From assembly GCA_024682395.1 (NCBI GenBank), contig JAIKZH010000055.1, positions 62,001 to 126,000 of the forward strand: DNA of 64,000 nucleotides. The letters run 5' to 3'. The notes beneath the pieces are model-generated. The model was not told the DNA's origin. It searched no databases and saw nothing but the letters and a program-made list of their open reading frames with translations. Origin of the DNA: Bacteroidaceae bacterium. Lineage in GTDB: Bacteria; Bacteroidota; Bacteroidia; Bacteroidales; Bacteroidaceae. This document shows positions 15,558 to 28,657 of this stretch, one piece after another. The position numbers were made by a program, and so were the translations under genes. Numbering within the stretch: the stretch's first letter is position 1; each line of letters starts with the position of its first letter.

Positions 15558-18500
15558 TTAGAATCTCATATTATCAAAGTTTCCAAATACCATATCAGGG
15601 TTAAATTGCTGACGACGTTGTTGTTGGATTTCTTCTTTGTTACCAACAATAATCTTGTCGAACTCACGAAGACCTGTACCAGCAGGGATAAGGTGACCAC
15701 AAATCACATTTTCCTTCATACCTTCAAGAGTATCGCTCTTTCCGCTGATTGCAGCTTCGTTAAGCACCTTAGTTGTTTCCTGGAAGGAAGCAGCTGACAT
15801 GAAGCTGTTTGCACCGAGGGCTGCACGAGTGATACCTTGTAGAATCTGAATTGATGTAGCAGGGACAGCGTCACGAGCTTGTACCAATTTAAGGTCATGA
15901 CGTTTAAGTTGTGAGTTTTCGTCACGCAACTTACGTGCTGTTACGATCATACCAGCTTGCATTGTTTCGCTATCACCAGCATCTGTAACAATCTTCTTGC
16001 CCCAGATACGGTCGTTTTCTTCAGCGAATTCTTGTTTGTCAACGATACCACCTTCAAGGAAGCGAGTATCACCTGGATCGTTAACTTGTACCTTACGCAT
16101 CATCTGGCGTACGATAATCTCAAAGTGCTTATCGTTGATAGCCACACCCTGCATACGGTAAACGTCTTGAACCTGATTTACGATATATTCCTGAACTGCA
16201 GTAGGACCCTTAATAGCAAGGATATCAGAAGGAGTGATAGCACCATCTGAAAGCGGAGTACCTGCGCGAACATAATCGTTCTCCTGTACGAGGATCTGCT
16301 TACTTAGTGGAATAAGATATTTCTTAACATCACCCACACGGCTTGTCAAGATAATCTCACGGTTACCACGCTTGATCTTACCCATTGTGATTTCACCATC
16401 AATTTCTGCAACAATTGCAGGATTTGAAGGGTTACGTGCTTCGAAGAGCTCAGTAACACGTGGAAGACCACCGGTGATATCGGCAGAAGTACCGACTGAA
16501 CGAGGAATCTTAATAAGGATATCACCCGCCTTGAGTTTCTGACCATCTTCAACTGTGATGTGACCGTTGATAGGGAAGTTATATGTACGAAGTGTGTTTC
16601 CTGCTGCATCTTTAACGTGACATACTGGAACCATTGACTTATCCTTAGATTCCATTACGATAAGATCACGCAAACCAGTTGTTGTATCTTCGTCAACATG
16701 GTAAGTAACACCTTCAACCACACCTTCGAATTCAACTTGACCATCGAATTCTGTTACGATTACGGCGTTGAATGGGTCCCATGTTGCGATGAGTTCACCA
16801 CCTTCAACTTCATCACCATCCTTGTGATACAATGTTGAACCATAAGGAACACTTACTGTTGATAATGCAATACCTGTGTTGATATCAACAAATCGAAGTT
16901 CAGCAAGACGACCTACAACAATCATTGCATCATCGTGTCCTTCAACTGGACGATCGATAGTACGAAGTTCTTCAAATTCAAGTCTGCACTTGTTCTTTGC
17001 AACAATCTGCGCGTTAGTAGCAGCAGAACCTGCAAGACCTCCGGCGTGGAATGTACGAAGAGTTAACTGAGTACCTGGCTCACCGATAGCTTGTGCAGCA
17101 ATGACACCGACAGCTTCACCTTTCTGAACCATACGTTGTGTTGCAAGGTTACGTCCGTAACACTTCATACAAACACCATGCTTGCTTTCACAAGTGAGAA
17201 CTGAACGGATTTCTACACTTTCGATACCTGCATCTTCTATTTCTTTTGCGATACGTTCTGTGATTTCTTCACCAGAAGCGATGATTAATTCACCTGTTGC
17301 TGGATTTTGAATATCATGAACACTTACACGACCAAGGATACGTTCTGAAAGACTTGCAACAACACGGTCACCTTCTTTAAGAGCAGTACATACAAGTCCG
17401 CGAAGAGTACCACAGTCTTCTTCATTAATAATCACGTCGTGGCTTACATCGACAAGACGACGAGTAAGGTAACCAGCATCGGCTGTCTTCAACGCTGTAT
17501 CGGCAAGACCCTTACGAGCACCGTGAGTAGAGATGAAGTACTCGAGCACTGACATACCTTGTTTGAAGTTAGACAAGATAGGGTTTTCAATGGTGTTGTT
17601 GTCGTCGGCACCTGCACGTTGAGGTTTTGCCATCAAACCACGCATACCTGCCAACTGAGCGATTTGGTCTTTAGAACCACGGGCACCAGAGTCAAGCATC
17701 ATGAACACTGCATTGAATCCTTGGTTGTCTTCTGTCATTGTCTTAAGCAATGAACTCTTAACCTTATCATTTACTTCAGACCAAGTAGCGATTACCTTAT
17801 TGTAACGTTCCTTTTCAGTGATAAGACCGAATGCATATTGCTGAGCGATTTCTTCAACTTGGTTGTTACCATCGTCGATGAGGCTCTGACGGTCTGCTGG
17901 TTCGATGATATCATCAAGGTTGAATGAAAGACCACCTTCGTAAGCCTTACGATAACCTAAGTTCTTAACACCATCAAGGAACTGACAAGCACGAGCCATA
18001 CCTACAGTCTTGATAACCTTAGTGATGACTTTCTTAAGTGCTTTCTTACCAATTACCTCGTTTACGTATCCAACTTCAGCTGGAACTATTTCGTTGATGA
18101 TGATACGACCTACGGTAGTTTCAACCAAGTGCTTGTACATATTACCTTTATCATCGACATCGGCAACCATACACTTGATAGGAGCATGAACCTCGCAACG
18201 ACCTTCGTTATATGCGATAAGTGCTTCTTCTGGACCATAGAATGTAAGACCTTCACCTTTTGCACCTGGACGAATCTTTGAGATGTAGTAAAGTCCAAGT
18301 ACCATGTCCTGAGAAGGAACCGTAATAGGTTCACCGCTTGCAGGTGAAAGAATATTATGTGATTGAAGCATCAAAAGTTGTGCTTCAAGAACAGCTTCAT
18401 TTGAAAGAGGGAGGTGTACGGCCATCTGGTCACCATCGAAGTCGGCGTTGAACGCTGTACATGCGAGTGGGTGAAGCTGAATAGCTTTTCCTTCAATCAT

Positions 18501-19862
18501 CTTAGGTTGGAATGCCTGAATACCAAGTCGGTGAAGAGTTGGGGCACGGTTGAGAAGAACTGGGTGTCCTTTCATCACGTTTTCGAGGATATCCCAAATC
18601 TGGTCATCTTTGCGGTCAACCATCTTCTTAGCACTCTTAACAGTCTTTACCAATCCACGTTCGATAAGTTTGCGGATGATAAATGGCTTGTAGAGCTCTG
18701 CTGCCATAAGTTTTGGAATACCACATTCACCCATCTTCAATTCAGGACCAACGACGATTACTGAACGTGCAGAATAGTCAACACGTTTACCAAGAAGGTT
18801 CTGACGGAAACGTCCTTGCTTACCCTTAAGAGAGTCAGAAAGAGACTTGAGAGGACGGTTGCTTTCGCTCTTAACAGCACTTGCTTTACGTGAGTTATCG
18901 AAGAGACTGTCAACTGCTTCCTGAAGCATACGTTTTTCGTTACGTAAGATTACTTCTGGAGCTTTGATTTCGATAAGTTTCTTCAAACGGTTATTACGTA
19001 TGATTACACGACGATACAAGTCGTTAAGGTCACTTGTTGCGAAACGTCCACCATCGAGTGGTACCAACGGACGCAAATCTGGAGGAGTGACAGGGATATT
19101 GTGCATAATCATCCACTCAGGCTTGTTACGGCCTTTAGATGCGCGGAATGATTCAACAACTTGCAAACGTTTCAAAGCTTCTTGCTTACGTTGCTGTGAA
19201 GAATCCTTGTATGCACGGTCACGTAATTCGTTTGCTAATGAATCAAGGTCGATACGCTGAAGCATATATTCAATAGCTTCAGCACCCATCATTGCGATGA
19301 ACTTATTTGGATCCTCATCTGGTAACAAATCATTACCTTCTGGAAGATTATCGATTACATCCCAATATTCTTCTTCATTCAACAATTCATTATTAACGAT
19401 ATTCTTTTCCTCATTCTCAGCTGCACCAGCCTGAATAATGATATAGCGTTCATAATAAATGATTGAGTCGAGTTTCTTTGTAGGAAGTCCTAACAAATAA
19501 CCGATTTTATTTGGAAGAGAGCGGAAATACCAGATATGAGCAACAGGAACAACAAGTCCGATGTGTCCAGTACGTTCACGACGTACTTTCTTTTCTGTTA
19601 CCTCTACACCACAACGATCGCAGACAATGCCTTTATAACGGATACGCTTGTACTTACCGCAGTGACATTCGTAGTCTTTTGTAGGACCAAAGATGCGTTC
19701 GCAGAAAAGTCCGTCACGCTCTGGCTTGTATGTACGATAGTTGATGGTCTCTGGCTTAAGAACTTCACCAAATGAGTTTTCCAAAATTTCTTCAGGTGAA
19801 GCAAGACCAATTGAGATCTTCGTGAAATTATTCTTTATTTTAGATTCTTTCTTAAAAGCCAT
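15558..19862 (-). CDS. rpoC: RNA polymerase beta' subunit
   Basis: 1434 residues, normal for Bacteroidetes. It starts [22 protein letters not shown]. The N-terminal zinc ribbon [19 protein letters not shown], the active-site [12 protein letters not shown] motif whose three Asp hold the catalytic magnesium, and the second zinc site around [13 protein letters not shown] are all visible. With rpoB (57 bases upstream) it forms a two-gene transcript closed by the terminator at 15509-15530. Confidence 0.99.
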   Translation of the reverse strand: MAFKKESKIKNNFTKISIGLASPEEILENSFGEVLKPETINYRTYKPERDGLFCERIFGPTKDYECHCGKYKRIRYKGIVCDRCGVEVTEKKVRRERTGHIGLVVPVAHIWYFRSLPNKIGYLLGLPTKKLDSIIYYERYIIIQAGAAENEEKNIVNNELLNEEEYWDVIDNLPEGNDLLPDEDPNKFIAMMGAEAIEYMLQRIDLDSLANELRDRAYKDSSQQRKQEALKRLQVVESFRASKGRNKPEWMIMHNIPVTPPDLRPLVPLDGGRFATSDLNDLYRRVIIRNNRLKKLIEIKAPEVILRNEKRMLQEAVDSLFDNSRKASAVKSESNRPLKSLSDSLKGKQGRFRQNLLGKRVDYSARSVIVVGPELKMGECGIPKLMAAELYKPFIIRKLIERGLVKTVKSAKKMVDRKDDQIWDILENVMKGHPVLLNRAPTLHRLGIQAFQPKMIEGKAIQLHPLACTAFNADFDGDQMAVHLPLSNEAVLEAQLLMLQSHNILSPASGEPITVPSQDMVLGLYYISKIRPGAKGEGLTFYGPEEALIAYNEGRCEVHAPIKCMVADVDDKGNMYKHLVETTVGRIIINEIVPAEVGYVNEVIGKKALKKVITKVIKTVGMARACQFLDGVKNLGYRKAYEGGLSFNLDDIIEPADRQSLIDDGNNQVEEIAQQYAFGLITEKERYNKVIATWSEVNDKVKSSLLKTMTEDNQGFNAVFMMLDSGARGSKDQIAQLAGMRGLMAKPQRAGADDNNTIENPILSNFKQGMSVLEYFISTHGARKGLADTALKTADAGYLTRRLVDVSHDVIINEEDCGTLRGLVCTALKEGDRVVASLSERILGRVSVHDIQNPATGELIIASGEEITERIAKEIEDAGIESVEIRSVLTCESKHGVCMKCYGRNLATQRMVQKGEAVGVIAAQAIGEPGTQLTLRTFHAGGLAGSAATNAQIVAKNKCRLEFEELRTIDRPVEGHDDAMIVVGRLAELRFVDINTGIALSTVSVPYGSTLYHKDGDEVEGGELIATWDPFNAVIVTEFDGQVEFEGVVEGVTYHVDEDTTTGLRDLIVMESKDKSMVPVCHVKDAAGNTLRTYNFPINGHITVEDGQKLKAGDILIKIPRSVGTSADITGGLPRVTELFEARNPSNPAIVAEIDGEITMGKIKRGNREIILTSRVGDVKKYLIPLSKQILVQENDYVRAGTPLSDGAITPSDILAIKGPTAVQEYIVNQVQDVYRMQGVAINDKHFEIIVRQMMRKVQVNDPGDTRFLEGGIVDKQEFAEENDRIWGKKIVTDAGDSETMQAGMIVTARKLRDENSQLKRHDLKLVQARDAVPATSIQILQGITRAALGANSFMSAASFQETTKVLNEAAISGKSDTLEGMKENVICGHLIPAGTGLREFDKIIVGNKEEIQQQRRQQFNPDMVFGNFDNMRF

Positions 19863-19919
19863 AGTTGTTTTTGTAATTTAATGATTTACAATTTCTACTT
19901 GTTTGATGAACTTTTCATA

Positions 19920-22900
19920 TTATTCGAGTGATACACTAAGACCAAGTCCACGAAGTTCGTGAAGAAGGACATTAAGTGATTCTGGAATACCTGGTGTTGG
20001 CATAGCATCGCCCTTAACAATTGCTTCGTAAGCCTTGCTACGTCCTACCACATCATCAGACTTAATAGTAAGAATTTCTTGAAGTACGTGAGATGCACCG
20101 AATGCTTCCAGTGCCCAAACTTCCATTTCTCCGAAACGCTGACCACCAAATTGAGCTTTACCTCCAAGAGGCTGCTGAGTGATAAGTGAGTAAGGACCGA
20201 TAGAACGAGTGTGCATCTTATCTTCAACCATGTGACCAAGTTTAAGCATGTAAGTAACACCTACTGTAGCCTTCTGGTCGAATGGAAGTCCTGTTTCACC
20301 ATCATAAAGCTGAGTTGAACAAGCACGTGGCAGATCTGCCTTGTCTGTCCATTCATTAAGATCTTCAAGGTGAGCACCATCGAAGATAGGAGTTGCGAAA
20401 CGTACACCAAGTTTCTTACCTGCAGCACCGAGTACAGCTTCGAAAATCTGTCCAAGGTTCATACGCGAAGGCACACCAAGTGGGTTGAGAACAATATCTA
20501 CTGGTGTTCCGTCGGCAAGGAATGGCATATCTTCCTGACGTACAATCTTAGAAACGATACCCTTGTTACCATGGCGTCCTGCCATCTTATCACCTACACC
20601 AATCTTACGTTTCTTAGCGATATATACTTTAGCCATCTGAATGATGCCTGGTGGAAGTTCGTCACCAATTGTGAGTGCGAACTTCTTACGCTTAAGTTCA
20701 GCGTCAAGAACTTTATATTTCTTAAGATAGTTAATTACGAGATCACGGATAAGACCATTAATGTGTTCATCGTCAGTCCATCCACTGAGCTGGATTGAAG
20801 TAAAGTCTAAGTTCTCGAAATGACCAGCCTTAAACTTGATTCCAGCAGGAATTACCTCAACACCCATGAAGTCTTTAACACCCATAGACTCCTTCTTCTT
20901 AGTAAGTGTAAGAAGTTTGTCTATGAGAATTGCCTTAAAGTCGTCAACCTTGTCTTGGAATTCCTTATCTAACTTAGGCAACTCAATCTTGTCTCTATTC
21001 TTATCAGCACGAGTCTTGATTGCCTTAGAGAAGAGTTTCTTATCAATAACCACACCACTAAGTGATGGATTTGCTTTAAGAGATGCATCCTTAACATCTC
21101 CTGCTTTATCACCGAAGATAGCACGGAGAAGTTTTTCTTCTGGAGAAGGATCAGATTCACCCTTAGGAGTAATCTTACCGATAAGGATATCACCTGGTTC
21201 TACATGAGCACCAACACGGATAATACCGTTTTCGTCAAGATCCTTAGTTGCTTCTTCGCTGACATTTGGAATATCTGAGGTTAATTCCTCTACACCACGT
21301 TTTGTTTCACGAACCTCGAGAGAGAATTCATCAACGTGTACTGATGTAAGAATATCTTCACGTACCACACGTTCGTTAAGTACGATAGCATCCTCATAGT
21401 TGTAACCTTTCCAAGGCATGTATGCAACAAGGAGGTTGCGACCAAGAGCAAGTTCACCATCAGCAGTAGCATAACCTTCAGTAAGGATGTCGCCTTCCTT
21501 AACACGTTGTCCCTTAGAACAGATAGGACGTAAGTCGATTGTCATGTTCTGGTTAGTACGACGGAACTTAGGCAACTTGTATTCCTTAACAGCTGGTTCG
21601 AAGCTTACGAATTCTTCATCCTCTGTTCTGTCATAAAGAATACGGATTGTTGTTGCATCAACATATTCTACAACACCATCACCTTCAGCAGTAACCATTG
21701 TACGTGAATCCTCACATACTTGTTTTTCAATACCAGTACCAACGATTGGAGCTTCAGTACGAAGAAGTGGAACTGCCTGGCGCATCATGTTAGATCCCAT
21801 GAGGGCACGGTGAGCATCGTCGTGTTCCAAGAATGGGATAAGTGCAGCAGCGATAGACGCAATCTGTTGAGGAGCAACGTCCATAAGGTCAACCTGAGTA
21901 GGAGGAACAACTGGATAATCAGCGTCCTGACGGCATTTTACGACTTTACGTATGAAGTTACCATCTTCCTTCAAAGGAGCATTACCCTGACCGATAATCT
22001 TGTTTTCTTCCTCTTCAGCAGAATAATATACTACGTCCTCGTTCTTTATATTACATACACCGTTTTCAACTTTACGGTATGGAGTTTCAATGAATCCGAG
22101 TTTATTGATTTTTGCATAAACGCAAAGTGAAGAAATCAAACCGATGTTAGGACCTTCAGGAGACTCAATAGGACAAAGACGACCATAGTGAGTATAGTGT
22201 ACGTCACGAACCTCGAATCCGGCACGTTCACGAGTAAGACCACCAGGACCAAGGGCTGAAAGACGACGTTTGTGAGTGATTTCTGCCAATGGGTTAGTTT
22301 GGTCCATGAACTGAGACAATGCGTTTGTTCCGAAGAAAGAATTGATTACAGAAGAAATAGTCTTTGCATTAATCAAATCAGTTGGTGAGAACACTTCGTT
22401 ATCACGAACATTCATTCTTTCACGGATTGTACGGCTCATACGTGCAAGACCGATAGCAAACTGATTTGACAATTGTTCGCCTACAGTTCTTACACGACGG
22501 TTACTCAAGTGGTCAATATCATCGACAATTGCCTTTGAGTTAGCCAACTCAACAAGATACTTGATGATCTCAATGATATCTTCTTTAGTAAGTACGCGAG
22601 TATCAGGGTCAGTATCAAGACCTAACTTCTTGTTGATACGATAACGACCTACATCACCTAAGTCATAACGTTTTTCAGAGAAGAACAAGTTTTGTATTAC
22701 TTCACGTGCACTTGCGTCATCAGCGGGATCTGCATTACGCAACTGACGATAGATAAATACAACAGCTTCTTTTTCTGAGTTACTTGGGTCCTTCTGTAAA
22801 GTATTGAAAATAATAGAATAGTCACTTGAATTATTCTCTTCATGATGAACAAGAATATTTTCAACACCAGTCTCAAGTATTAGTTCGATATTTTCTTCTG

Positions 22901-23729
22901 TGAGTTCTGTTTCACGATCGATAACCATTTCGTTACGTTCGATAGACACAACTTCACCAGTTTCTTCATCTACGAAGTCTTCAATCCATGATTTGAGGAC
23001 ACGAGCAGCCAATCTTCTACCAACTGCCTTCTTAAGGTTAGTTTTATTAACCTTGATTTCCTCTGCAAGATCAAAGATACGGAGGATGTCTTTATCTGTT
23101 TCGAAACCGATAGCACGCAAAAGAGTTGTTACAGGTAACTTCTTCTTACGGTCGATATAAGCATACATGACATTGTTAATATCAGTAGCAAATTCAATCC
23201 AAGATCCTTTGAAAGGAATGATACGTGCTGAGAACAACTGAGTTCCGTTTGTATGTACGTTAGAACCAAAGAATACACCTGGTGAACGGTGGAGCTGAGA
23301 TACAACTACACGTTCTGCACCATTAATTACGAATGTACCATTATCAGTCATATAAGGAATAGGACCGAGGTACACATCCTGAATTACAGTATCAAAATCT
23401 TCGTGTTCAGGGTCTGAACAATAAAGTTTTAATTTTGCTTTGAGCGGTACACTGAATGTCAATCCACGTTCAAGACATTCTTCAACTGAATAACGTGGAG
23501 CATCGATATAATAATCAAGAAACTCCAGAACGAAGTTATTTCGAGTATCCGCAATAGGGAAATTCTCTGCAAACACCTTATACAATCCATCGTTCTTACG
23601 TTTCTCAGGTGGAGTATCCAACTGAAGGAAGTCTTTAAACGATTTCAATTGCACATCCAAGAAATCTGGATAAGGCATTGGATTCTGTACAGATGCAAAA
23701 TTTACTCTGTTGTTTACGATTTTAGACAT
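19920..23729 (-). CDS. rpoB: RNA polymerase beta subunit
   Basis: 1269 residues. The rifampicin-binding region ([33 protein letters not shown]) has wild-type-like residues, with Asp, His and the final Ser-Ala-Leu as in susceptible strains. The C-terminal part contains [10 protein letters not shown] and [21 protein letters not shown], which contact beta'. It is separated from rplL by a terminator and about 410 bases, so the rplKAJL and rpoBC units are only partly coupled. Confidence 0.99.
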   Translation of the reverse strand: MSKIVNNRVNFASVQNPMPYPDFLDVQLKSFKDFLQLDTPPEKRKNDGLYKVFAENFPIADTRNNFVLEFLDYYIDAPRYSVEECLERGLTFSVPLKAKLKLYCSDPEHEDFDTVIQDVYLGPIPYMTDNGTFVINGAERVVVSQLHRSPGVFFGSNVHTNGTQLFSARIIPFKGSWIEFATDINNVMYAYIDRKKKLPVTTLLRAIGFETDKDILRIFDLAEEIKVNKTNLKKAVGRRLAARVLKSWIEDFVDEETGEVVSIERNEMVIDRETELTEENIELILETGVENILVHHEENNSSDYSIIFNTLQKDPSNSEKEAVVFIYRQLRNADPADDASAREVIQNLFFSEKRYDLGDVGRYRINKKLGLDTDPDTRVLTKEDIIEIIKYLVELANSKAIVDDIDHLSNRRVRTVGEQLSNQFAIGLARMSRTIRERMNVRDNEVFSPTDLINAKTISSVINSFFGTNALSQFMDQTNPLAEITHKRRLSALGPGGLTRERAGFEVRDVHYTHYGRLCPIESPEGPNIGLISSLCVYAKINKLGFIETPYRKVENGVCNIKNEDVVYYSAEEEENKIIGQGNAPLKEDGNFIRKVVKCRQDADYPVVPPTQVDLMDVAPQQIASIAAALIPFLEHDDAHRALMGSNMMRQAVPLLRTEAPIVGTGIEKQVCEDSRTMVTAEGDGVVEYVDATTIRILYDRTEDEEFVSFEPAVKEYKLPKFRRTNQNMTIDLRPICSKGQRVKEGDILTEGYATADGELALGRNLLVAYMPWKGYNYEDAIVLNERVVREDILTSVHVDEFSLEVRETKRGVEELTSDIPNVSEEATKDLDENGIIRVGAHVEPGDILIGKITPKGESDPSPEEKLLRAIFGDKAGDVKDASLKANPSLSGVVIDKKLFSKAIKTRADKNRDKIELPKLDKEFQDKVDDFKAILIDKLLTLTKKKESMGVKDFMGVEVIPAGIKFKAGHFENLDFTSIQLSGWTDDEHINGLIRDLVINYLKKYKVLDAELKRKKFALTIGDELPPGIIQMAKVYIAKKRKIGVGDKMAGRHGNKGIVSKIVRQEDMPFLADGTPVDIVLNPLGVPSRMNLGQIFEAVLGAAGKKLGVRFATPIFDGAHLEDLNEWTDKADLPRACSTQLYDGETGLPFDQKATVGVTYMLKLGHMVEDKMHTRSIGPYSLITQQPLGGKAQFGGQRFGEMEVWALEAFGASHVLQEILTIKSDDVVGRSKAYEAIVKGDAMPTPGIPESLNVLLHELRGLGLSVSLE

Positions 23730-24084
23730 CTCTTATAAATTAATTTATATATGTTTATTTAGTTATTTCCTACTTTCAATCTATATTCTATATTAGCGTC
23801 GATATGCTTTAACTCATTTCATTCAACTATTCATTTGCATTATCAACCTATAGTTATAGTTATTTATTGAAGCGAATTACGTTTCAAATCATGACATATG
23901 TCAAAAATTCAACCTCACTAACTCATCAGCCACAAGTGGAATTTAAATTCATTAATATGTTATAATGAATTTTGGAAAGATATCACATCATAAATATATG
24001 ATATTCAATGTAATAGATAATTTTCTTTTATATGCTTAAATAACATTAGAAATGTAATTCACATATCTAAAAGTTATATACGCA
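23730..24084. other. AT-rich leader region upstream of rpoB, no gene seen
   Basis: About 355 bases with no convincing frame. I see no perfect minus-strand TAnnTTTG box; the nearest is TATCTTTC (minus, 23975-23982) with a TTG 23 bases further upstream, a weak promoter candidate for rpoBC. A short palindromic CATATG-containing stretch occurs near 23893-23903. Confidence 0.4.
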
Positions 24085-24119
24085 AAAAGTTAAGAATCCT
24101 CAACCTGAGGACCCTTAAC
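24084..24119 (-). terminator. Terminator or attenuator between rplL and rpoB
   Basis: Stem GTTAAG-AA-TCCTCA (24089-24102) pairing with TGAGGA-CC-CTTAAC (24106-24119) around a 3-base loop, followed on the minus strand by TTTTT. It lies 24 bases after the rplL stop and should reduce read-through from the ribosomal genes into rpoBC, as the known E. coli attenuator does. Confidence 0.8.
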
Positions 24120-24142
24120 CGTATTTGTAGTAGTAGAATTAA

Positions 24143-24520
24143 TTACTTAATTTCAACTTCTGCACCTGCAGCTTCAAGAGCAGTCTTGAGTGCTTCTGCA
24201 GTAGCTTTGTCTAAGCCTTCCTTAACGTTGCATGGTGCAGCGTCAACGAGGTCCTTAGCTTCCTTAAGACCGATTCCGCAAGATTCCTTAACTGCCTTTA
24301 CAACTTGAAGTTTAGCAGCACCTGCGTTCTTAAGAACTACATCGAATGAAGTCTTTTCTTCAGCAGCAGCTTCACCACCTGCAGCAGGACCTGCAGCAAC
24401 AGCAACTGCAGCAGCAGCTGGTTCGATTCCATATTCATCCTTAAGGATATTCTTCAATTCACTTACTTCTTTTACTGTCAAATTTACCAATTCTTCAGCA
24501 ATAGCTTTCAAATCTGCCAT
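24143..24520 (-). CDS. rplL: Ribosomal protein bL12 (L7/L12)
   Basis: 125 residues. N-terminal dimerisation helices ([21 protein letters not shown]), an Ala/Gly hinge at about 35-52, and the C-terminal domain with [12 protein letters not shown] and [14 protein letters not shown] that recruits translation GTPases. Multi-copy stalk protein of the large subunit; cotranscribed with rplJ, 53 bases apart. Confidence 0.98.
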   Translation of the reverse strand: MADLKAIAEELVNLTVKEVSELKNILKDEYGIEPAAAAVAVAAGPAAGGEAAAEEKTSFDVVLKNAGAAKLQVVKAVKESCGIGLKEAKDLVDAAPCNVKEGLDKATAEALKTALEAAGAEVEIK

Positions 24521-24573
24521 AATTGTACAAATTTTTAATGTTATTAGTTTTTTTGTTTGTTCGTTTGTTTTAA

Positions 24574-25098
24574 TTATTCGCCTTTCTTAGCGATTGTGTC
24601 AAGTACACCATGAATAGTGCTTGCACCAGAATCGAGTGCACCAAGAACTCCTTGTACTTGTCCTTCGAGAGCTGCAACCACCTCTGCGATGATTTCGTTC
24701 TTGCTCTTGATAGCACAAAGTGCATCGAGATTCTCTGCTCCGACGTATATACTTTCCTCAGCGTATGCAGCTTTTAAAGCAGGCACACCGTTGTGATCCT
24801 TGATGAACTTCTTAAGCATCTTAGCAGGTACGTTTGCTGTTTGGCAGAACATGATACCTGTAGGGCCTTTGAGGGCTGAATCCAAAGCAGCGAAATCACC
24901 TTCAAAGTTTGCCAATGCTTTTTCGAAGAGAGTATTCTTTACAACTTGAAGCTTAATTTGCTCCTTGAAGCACTCACGACGAAGTTCACTTGTGATGACA
25001 GAATCTAAAGCTGTCATATCAACAACATAGAAATGAGGATAATTATTGATTGTCTCAACAAGACTATCTATCAGTAAGCTTTTATCTTCTTTTTTCAT
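24574..25098 (-). CDS. rplJ: Ribosomal protein uL10
   Basis: 174 residues. It anchors the bL12 stalk to 23S rRNA and is the usual autoregulator of the rplJL pair. The N-terminal part [28 protein letters not shown] and the following [21 protein letters not shown] segment are typical; the C-terminal helix ([17 protein letters not shown]) binds bL12 dimers. Starts 17 bases after the rplA stop. Confidence 0.98.
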   Translation of the reverse strand: MKKEDKSLLIDSLVETINNYPHFYVVDMTALDSVITSELRRECFKEQIKLQVVKNTLFEKALANFEGDFAALDSALKGPTGIMFCQTANVPAKMLKKFIKDHNGVPALKAAYAEESIYVGAENLDALCAIKSKNEIIAEVVAALEGQVQGVLGALDSGASTIHGVLDTIAKKGE

Positions 25099-25115
25099 AA
25101 TTCTTTCTGAGATTA

Positions 25116-25808
25116 TTATTCAACAGACTTAGGGTCAATCTTGATTCCCTTACTCATTGTACTAGAAAGATAAATGCTCTTTATGTAAGTACCTTTAGCT
25201 GTAGATGGTTTAAGCTTGATGATAGTATTGATGAATTCCTGAGCATTCTGAACAATCTGATCAGCAGAGAATGAAACTTTACCGATAGAAGTGTGAACAA
25301 TACCAGCTTTATCTACTTTAAAGTCTATCTTACCTTGCTTTACTTCGCGTACAGCTTTAGCAACGTCCATAGTTACAGTACCACTCTTTGGGTTTGGCAT
25401 CAATCCACGAGGACCTAGCACACGTCCGAGGGCACCGATTTTACCCATGCAAGATGGCATTGTGATAATTACATCAACATCAGTCCATCCGCCTTTAATC
25501 TTTTCGATGTATTCATCGAGACCAACATAGTCAGCGCCGGCTTCCTTTGCAGCAGCTTCTTGATCAGAAGTACAAAGGCACAGAACACGCACCTCTTTAC
25601 CTGTTCCGTTAGGCAATGAAACAACACCACGAACCATCTGACTTGCTTTACGAGGGTCAACACCCAAACGGATGTCGATATCGAGAGATGCGTCAAATTT
25701 TGTGTATGTGATTTCTTTTACCAAACTTGCAGCTTCACTCAAAGAGTATGCTTTCCCTGCTTCAATCTTGTCTGCAACTAACTTTTGATTTTTTGTCAAT
25801 TTACTCAT
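25116..25808 (-). CDS. rplA: Ribosomal protein uL1
   Basis: 230 residues, usual length. [10 protein letters not shown] and [22 protein letters not shown] are the uL1 signature segments. Forms the mobile L1 stalk that helps release E-site tRNA; in many bacteria it represses its own operon by binding the rplK leader. Twenty bases separate it from rplK. Confidence 0.99.
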   Translation of the reverse strand: MSKLTKNQKLVADKIEAGKAYSLSEAASLVKEITYTKFDASLDIDIRLGVDPRKASQMVRGVVSLPNGTGKEVRVLCLCTSDQEAAAKEAGADYVGLDEYIEKIKGGWTDVDVIITMPSCMGKIGALGRVLGPRGLMPNPKSGTVTMDVAKAVREVKQGKIDFKVDKAGIVHTSIGKVSFSADQIVQNAQEFINTIIKLKPSTAKGTYIKSIYLSSTMSKGIKIDPKSVE

Positions 25809-25828
25809 CTTAATTGAAGTGTTTTAAT

Positions 25829-26269
25829 TTATTTACCAGGGAATTCTCCTTTAACAGTGATACCCATACTTCTTGCTGTTCCGGCAATCATAGTCATAGC
25901 AGACTCGATTGTGAAACAATTCAAATCAGCCATCTTATCTTCTGCAATCGCTCTGATCTGATCCCAAGTTACTTCAGCAACCTTAGTACGGTTAGGTTCA
26001 GACGAACCTTTCTTAACCTTAGCAGCTTCGAGTAATTGTACAGCAGCAGGAGGAGTCTTGATTACGAAATCAAAAGACTTGTCAGAATAATAAGAGATAA
26101 CAACTGGCAATACCTTACCAGCTTTATCTTGTGTTCTGGCATTGAATTGTTTGCAGAAATCCATGATATTGATACCCTTAGAACCAAGAGCAGGTCCTAC
26201 TGGTGGTGATGGATTTGCAGCGCCACCCTTAATCTGTAATTTGATTAATCCAGCAACTTCTTTAGCCAT
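25829..26269 (-). CDS. rplK: Ribosomal protein uL11
   Basis: 146 residues. N-terminal [24 protein letters not shown], with the Pro-rich linker region, and the C-terminal rRNA-binding domain ending [12 protein letters not shown]. Part of the GTPase-associated centre. It follows nusG by 57 bases. Confidence 0.99.
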   Translation of the reverse strand: MAKEVAGLIKLQIKGGAANPSPPVGPALGSKGINIMDFCKQFNARTQDKAGKVLPVVISYYSDKSFDFVIKTPPAAVQLLEAAKVKKGSSEPNRTKVAEVTWDQIRAIAEDKMADLNCFTIESAMTMIAGTARSMGITVKGEFPGK

Positions 26270-26326
26270 TTTGTTTATTTGTTTTTATTTATTAATACGA
26301 TATAAGAAGATAGCGTAACAGAACTA

Positions 26327-26869
26327 TCATTCTTTGATTACTTGTCCAAAACCGAGTTCCAGTGGTGTTACACGACCAAAAATCTTGACCGAAACCTTGA
26401 GTTTTTTCTTCTCGCTATTTACTTCCTCAATGATACCGTTGAATCCGCTGAATGGTCCATCAGTAACTTTAACTGATTCACCTTCAATATAATCAACGTC
26501 CACGCCAACAGTTGTCTCTTGAACTTCATCATCAAGACCGAAGAGTCTATTGATTTCGTTAGGACGCATTGGACATGGTTTATTGTCACCTCCAAGAAAA
26601 CCGAGCACATCTGGGGTAAATCTGAGCATGTGTGGTATTTCACCAATCAATGCTGCTTCAACCAAAACGTAACCTGGCAATAAGGTTGCATCTCTTACTA
26701 CCTTTTTGTTACGAACCATAACCTCTACTTTTTTGGTAGGTACAAGAATTTGAGGCACGTACTTTTCGTATCCATGGTTTTTCATGTCGAGTTCAATATA
26801 TTCCTTGACTCTTTGTTCATGTCCACTGATAACTTTCAGTACATACCATTTCTTTGCTACTTCAGCCAT
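26327..26869 (-). CDS. nusG: Transcription elongation/termination factor NusG
   Basis: 180 residues. NGN domain ([21 protein letters not shown] at the start) that binds the RNA polymerase clamp, and a C-terminal KOW domain ([27 protein letters not shown]) that contacts Rho or S10. This is the housekeeping copy by context (secE-nusG-rplK), not a specialised paralogue such as UpxY or LoaP. Confidence 0.98.
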   Translation of the reverse strand: MAEVAKKWYVLKVISGHEQRVKEYIELDMKNHGYEKYVPQILVPTKKVEVMVRNKKVVRDATLLPGYVLVEAALIGEIPHMLRFTPDVLGFLGGDNKPCPMRPNEINRLFGLDDEVQETTVGVDVDYIEGESVKVTDGPFSGFNGIIEEVNSEKKKLKVSVKIFGRVTPLELGFGQVIKE

Positions 26870-26895
26870 GTTAATTTCTTCTCAGATTAAAATGA

Positions 26896-27099
26896 TTAAT
26901 TAAAAAGTGAATAAACACGCTGCATGAGTTCACTGAAGCATGTGTCAATAGCGAAAACTACCAATGCGATGACGATGGAAGCAGATAATACCATCACCGC
27001 ACTATTAGTCAACTCTTTTAAAGTTGGCCAGGTGGTTTTGTGCACAAGTTCATCGTATGATTCCTTGCAATAGTTTGTTATGTCTTTGAAATTTGCCAT
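26896..27099 (-). CDS. secE: Preprotein translocase subunit SecE
   Basis: 67 residues, the short one-span form. A cytoplasmic amphipathic helix with the WPTLKEL motif precedes a single transmembrane helix (about 36-57). I start it at the ATG at 27099; an in-frame GTG at 27117 would run into the tRNA-Trp gene. Essential clamp of the SecYEG channel. Located between tRNA-Trp and nusG, as in most Bacteroidetes. Confidence 0.95.
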   Translation of the reverse strand: MANFKDITNYCKESYDELVHKTTWPTLKELTNSAVMVLSASIVIALVVFAIDTCFSELMQRVYSLFN

Positions 27100-27114
27100 A
27101 ATTCTTACATTGGG

Positions 27115-27187
27115 CACGGGAAGAGGGGCTCGAACCCCCGACCTTCGGTTTTGGAGACCGACACTCTACCAACTAAGCTATTCCCGT
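27115..27187 (-). tRNA. tRNA-Trp (CCA)
   Basis: 73 bases. Acceptor ACGGGAA/TTCCCGT closes perfectly; T8-A9, D arm AGTTGGTAG, anticodon loop CTCCAAA with anticodon CCA, T loop TTCGAGC. The 3' CCA is not encoded. It lies 15 bases upstream of the secE start on the same transcript and must be cut out of the tuf-secE mRNA. Confidence 0.97.
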
Positions 27188-27192
27188 GTATA

Positions 27193-27231
27193 AGTCAACG
27201 GCCGTGAAAGTCTGACTTTAGACCGTTGACT
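27193..27231 (-). other. Stem-loop between tuf and tRNA-Trp
   Basis: Outer 9-bp perfect stem (AGTCAACGG 27193-27201 with CCGTTGACT 27223-27231) and an inner AAAGT/ACTTT hairpin. No T run follows on the minus strand, so it looks more like a processing or mRNA-stability structure than a full terminator. Confidence 0.55.
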
Positions 27232-27243
27232 GTTATGTGATTA

Positions 27244-28425
27244 TTAGTCGAATACTTCTGTAATCTGACCAGAACCTACTGTACGTCCACCTTCACGGAT
27301 AGCGAAACGAAGACCTACGTTAAGAGCTACTGGGTAGATGAGTTCAACTGAAATTTCAACGTTATCACCAGGCATTACCATTTCTACTCCATCTGGAAGT
27401 GAGATTTCACCTGTACAGTCCATTGTACGGAGGTAGAATTGTGGGCGGTAGTGATTCTTGAATGGAGTGTGACGACCACCTTCTTCCTTCTTCAATACGT
27501 AGATTGAAGCCTTGAAGCCTTTGTGAGGAGTGATTGCACCTGGGTGAGTGATTACCATACCACGCTTAACGTCTTTCTTATCGATACCACGGAGAAGAAG
27601 ACCTACGTTATCACCAGCTTCACCTTCGTCAAGGATCTTACGGAACATTTCAACACCTGTTACAACTGATGAAGCATCTTCACCAAGACCGAGGAGCTGA
27701 ACTGGGTCACCTACGTGGATTACACCTGTTTCGATACGACCTGTAGCAACTGTACCACGACCAGTAATTGAGAATACGTCTTCAACTGGCATAAGGAATG
27801 GTTTGTCAACTGCACGTTCTGGTTCTTGAATCCAAGTATCGCAAGCGTCCATAAGTTCCATTACCTTGTTTTCCCATTCTGCAACACCGTTAAGTGCACC
27901 AAGAGCAGAACCGCGGATGAATGGAGTATCTTCTTCGAAATCGTATTGTGAAAGAAGATCACGCATTTCCATTTCTACGAGGTCAAGCATTTCTTCGTCT
28001 TCAACGAGGTCACACTTGTTCATGAATACAACAAGACGTGGTACGTTTACCTGACGAGCAAGAAGGATGTGTTCACGAGTCTGTGGCATAGGACCGTCAG
28101 TTGCAGCAACTACGATGATTGCACCGTCCATCTGAGCAGCACCAGTAACCATGTTCTTTACATAGTCGGCGTGTCCTGGACAGTCAACGTGCGCATAGTG
28201 ACGCTTAGTTGTTTCATACTCAACGTGAGCTGTATTGCTCGTGATACCGCGTTCCTTTTCTTCTGGAGCGTTATCGATCTGATCGAATGACTTCAACTCA
28301 GAAAGTCCTTGCTTTGCAAGCACTGTAGTGATTGCAGCAGTAAGAGTTGTCTTACCGTGGTCAACGTGACCAATTGTACCGATGTTTACGTGGGGTTTGG
28401 TACGTTCGAATTTTTCTTTTGCCAT
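27244..28425 (-). CDS. tuf: Elongation factor Tu
   Basis: 393 residues. P-loop GHVDHGKT at 19-26, DCPGHADY (G3), NKCD (G4) and SAL (G5) are intact; domains II and III follow to the C-terminal GQITEVFD. Delivers aminoacyl-tRNA to the ribosome as GTP complex. Single copy in this window, sandwiched between tRNA genes (Thr upstream, Trp downstream), the ancestral arrangement also seen for E. coli tufB. Confidence 0.99.
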   Translation of the reverse strand: MAKEKFERTKPHVNIGTIGHVDHGKTTLTAAITTVLAKQGLSELKSFDQIDNAPEEKERGITSNTAHVEYETTKRHYAHVDCPGHADYVKNMVTGAAQMDGAIIVVAATDGPMPQTREHILLARQVNVPRLVVFMNKCDLVEDEEMLDLVEMEMRDLLSQYDFEEDTPFIRGSALGALNGVAEWENKVMELMDACDTWIQEPERAVDKPFLMPVEDVFSITGRGTVATGRIETGVIHVGDPVQLLGLGEDASSVVTGVEMFRKILDEGEAGDNVGLLLRGIDKKDVKRGMVITHPGAITPHKGFKASIYVLKKEEGGRHTPFKNHYRPQFYLRTMDCTGEISLPDGVEMVMPGDNVEISVELIYPVALNVGLRFAIREGGRTVGSGQITEVFD

Positions 28426-28544
28426 AGCTTTTGTTTTCTTATATAAGAGTTAATACTGTTATTTTATCTCTTTGATATTTTTGATATTTTCAGAAGCCTT
28501 GTCGTGCAAGCAACTTCTTTTTACCTTATTATTCTTTATCGGTG

Positions 28545-28616
<72 letters not shown>

Positions 28617-28657
28617 GTGTGTCTTAGAGACTGGCTGTTGTTGGTTATTTTCTTCAG

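Noticed and set aside
15716..23160. Many open frames on both strands within rpoB and rpoC
   Set aside because: Shadows of two unmistakable genes; none has protein-like composition.
27099..27117. GTG start of secE at 27117
   Set aside because: The codon overlaps the 3' end of tRNA-Trp; the ATG at 27099 begins the normal SecE sequence.
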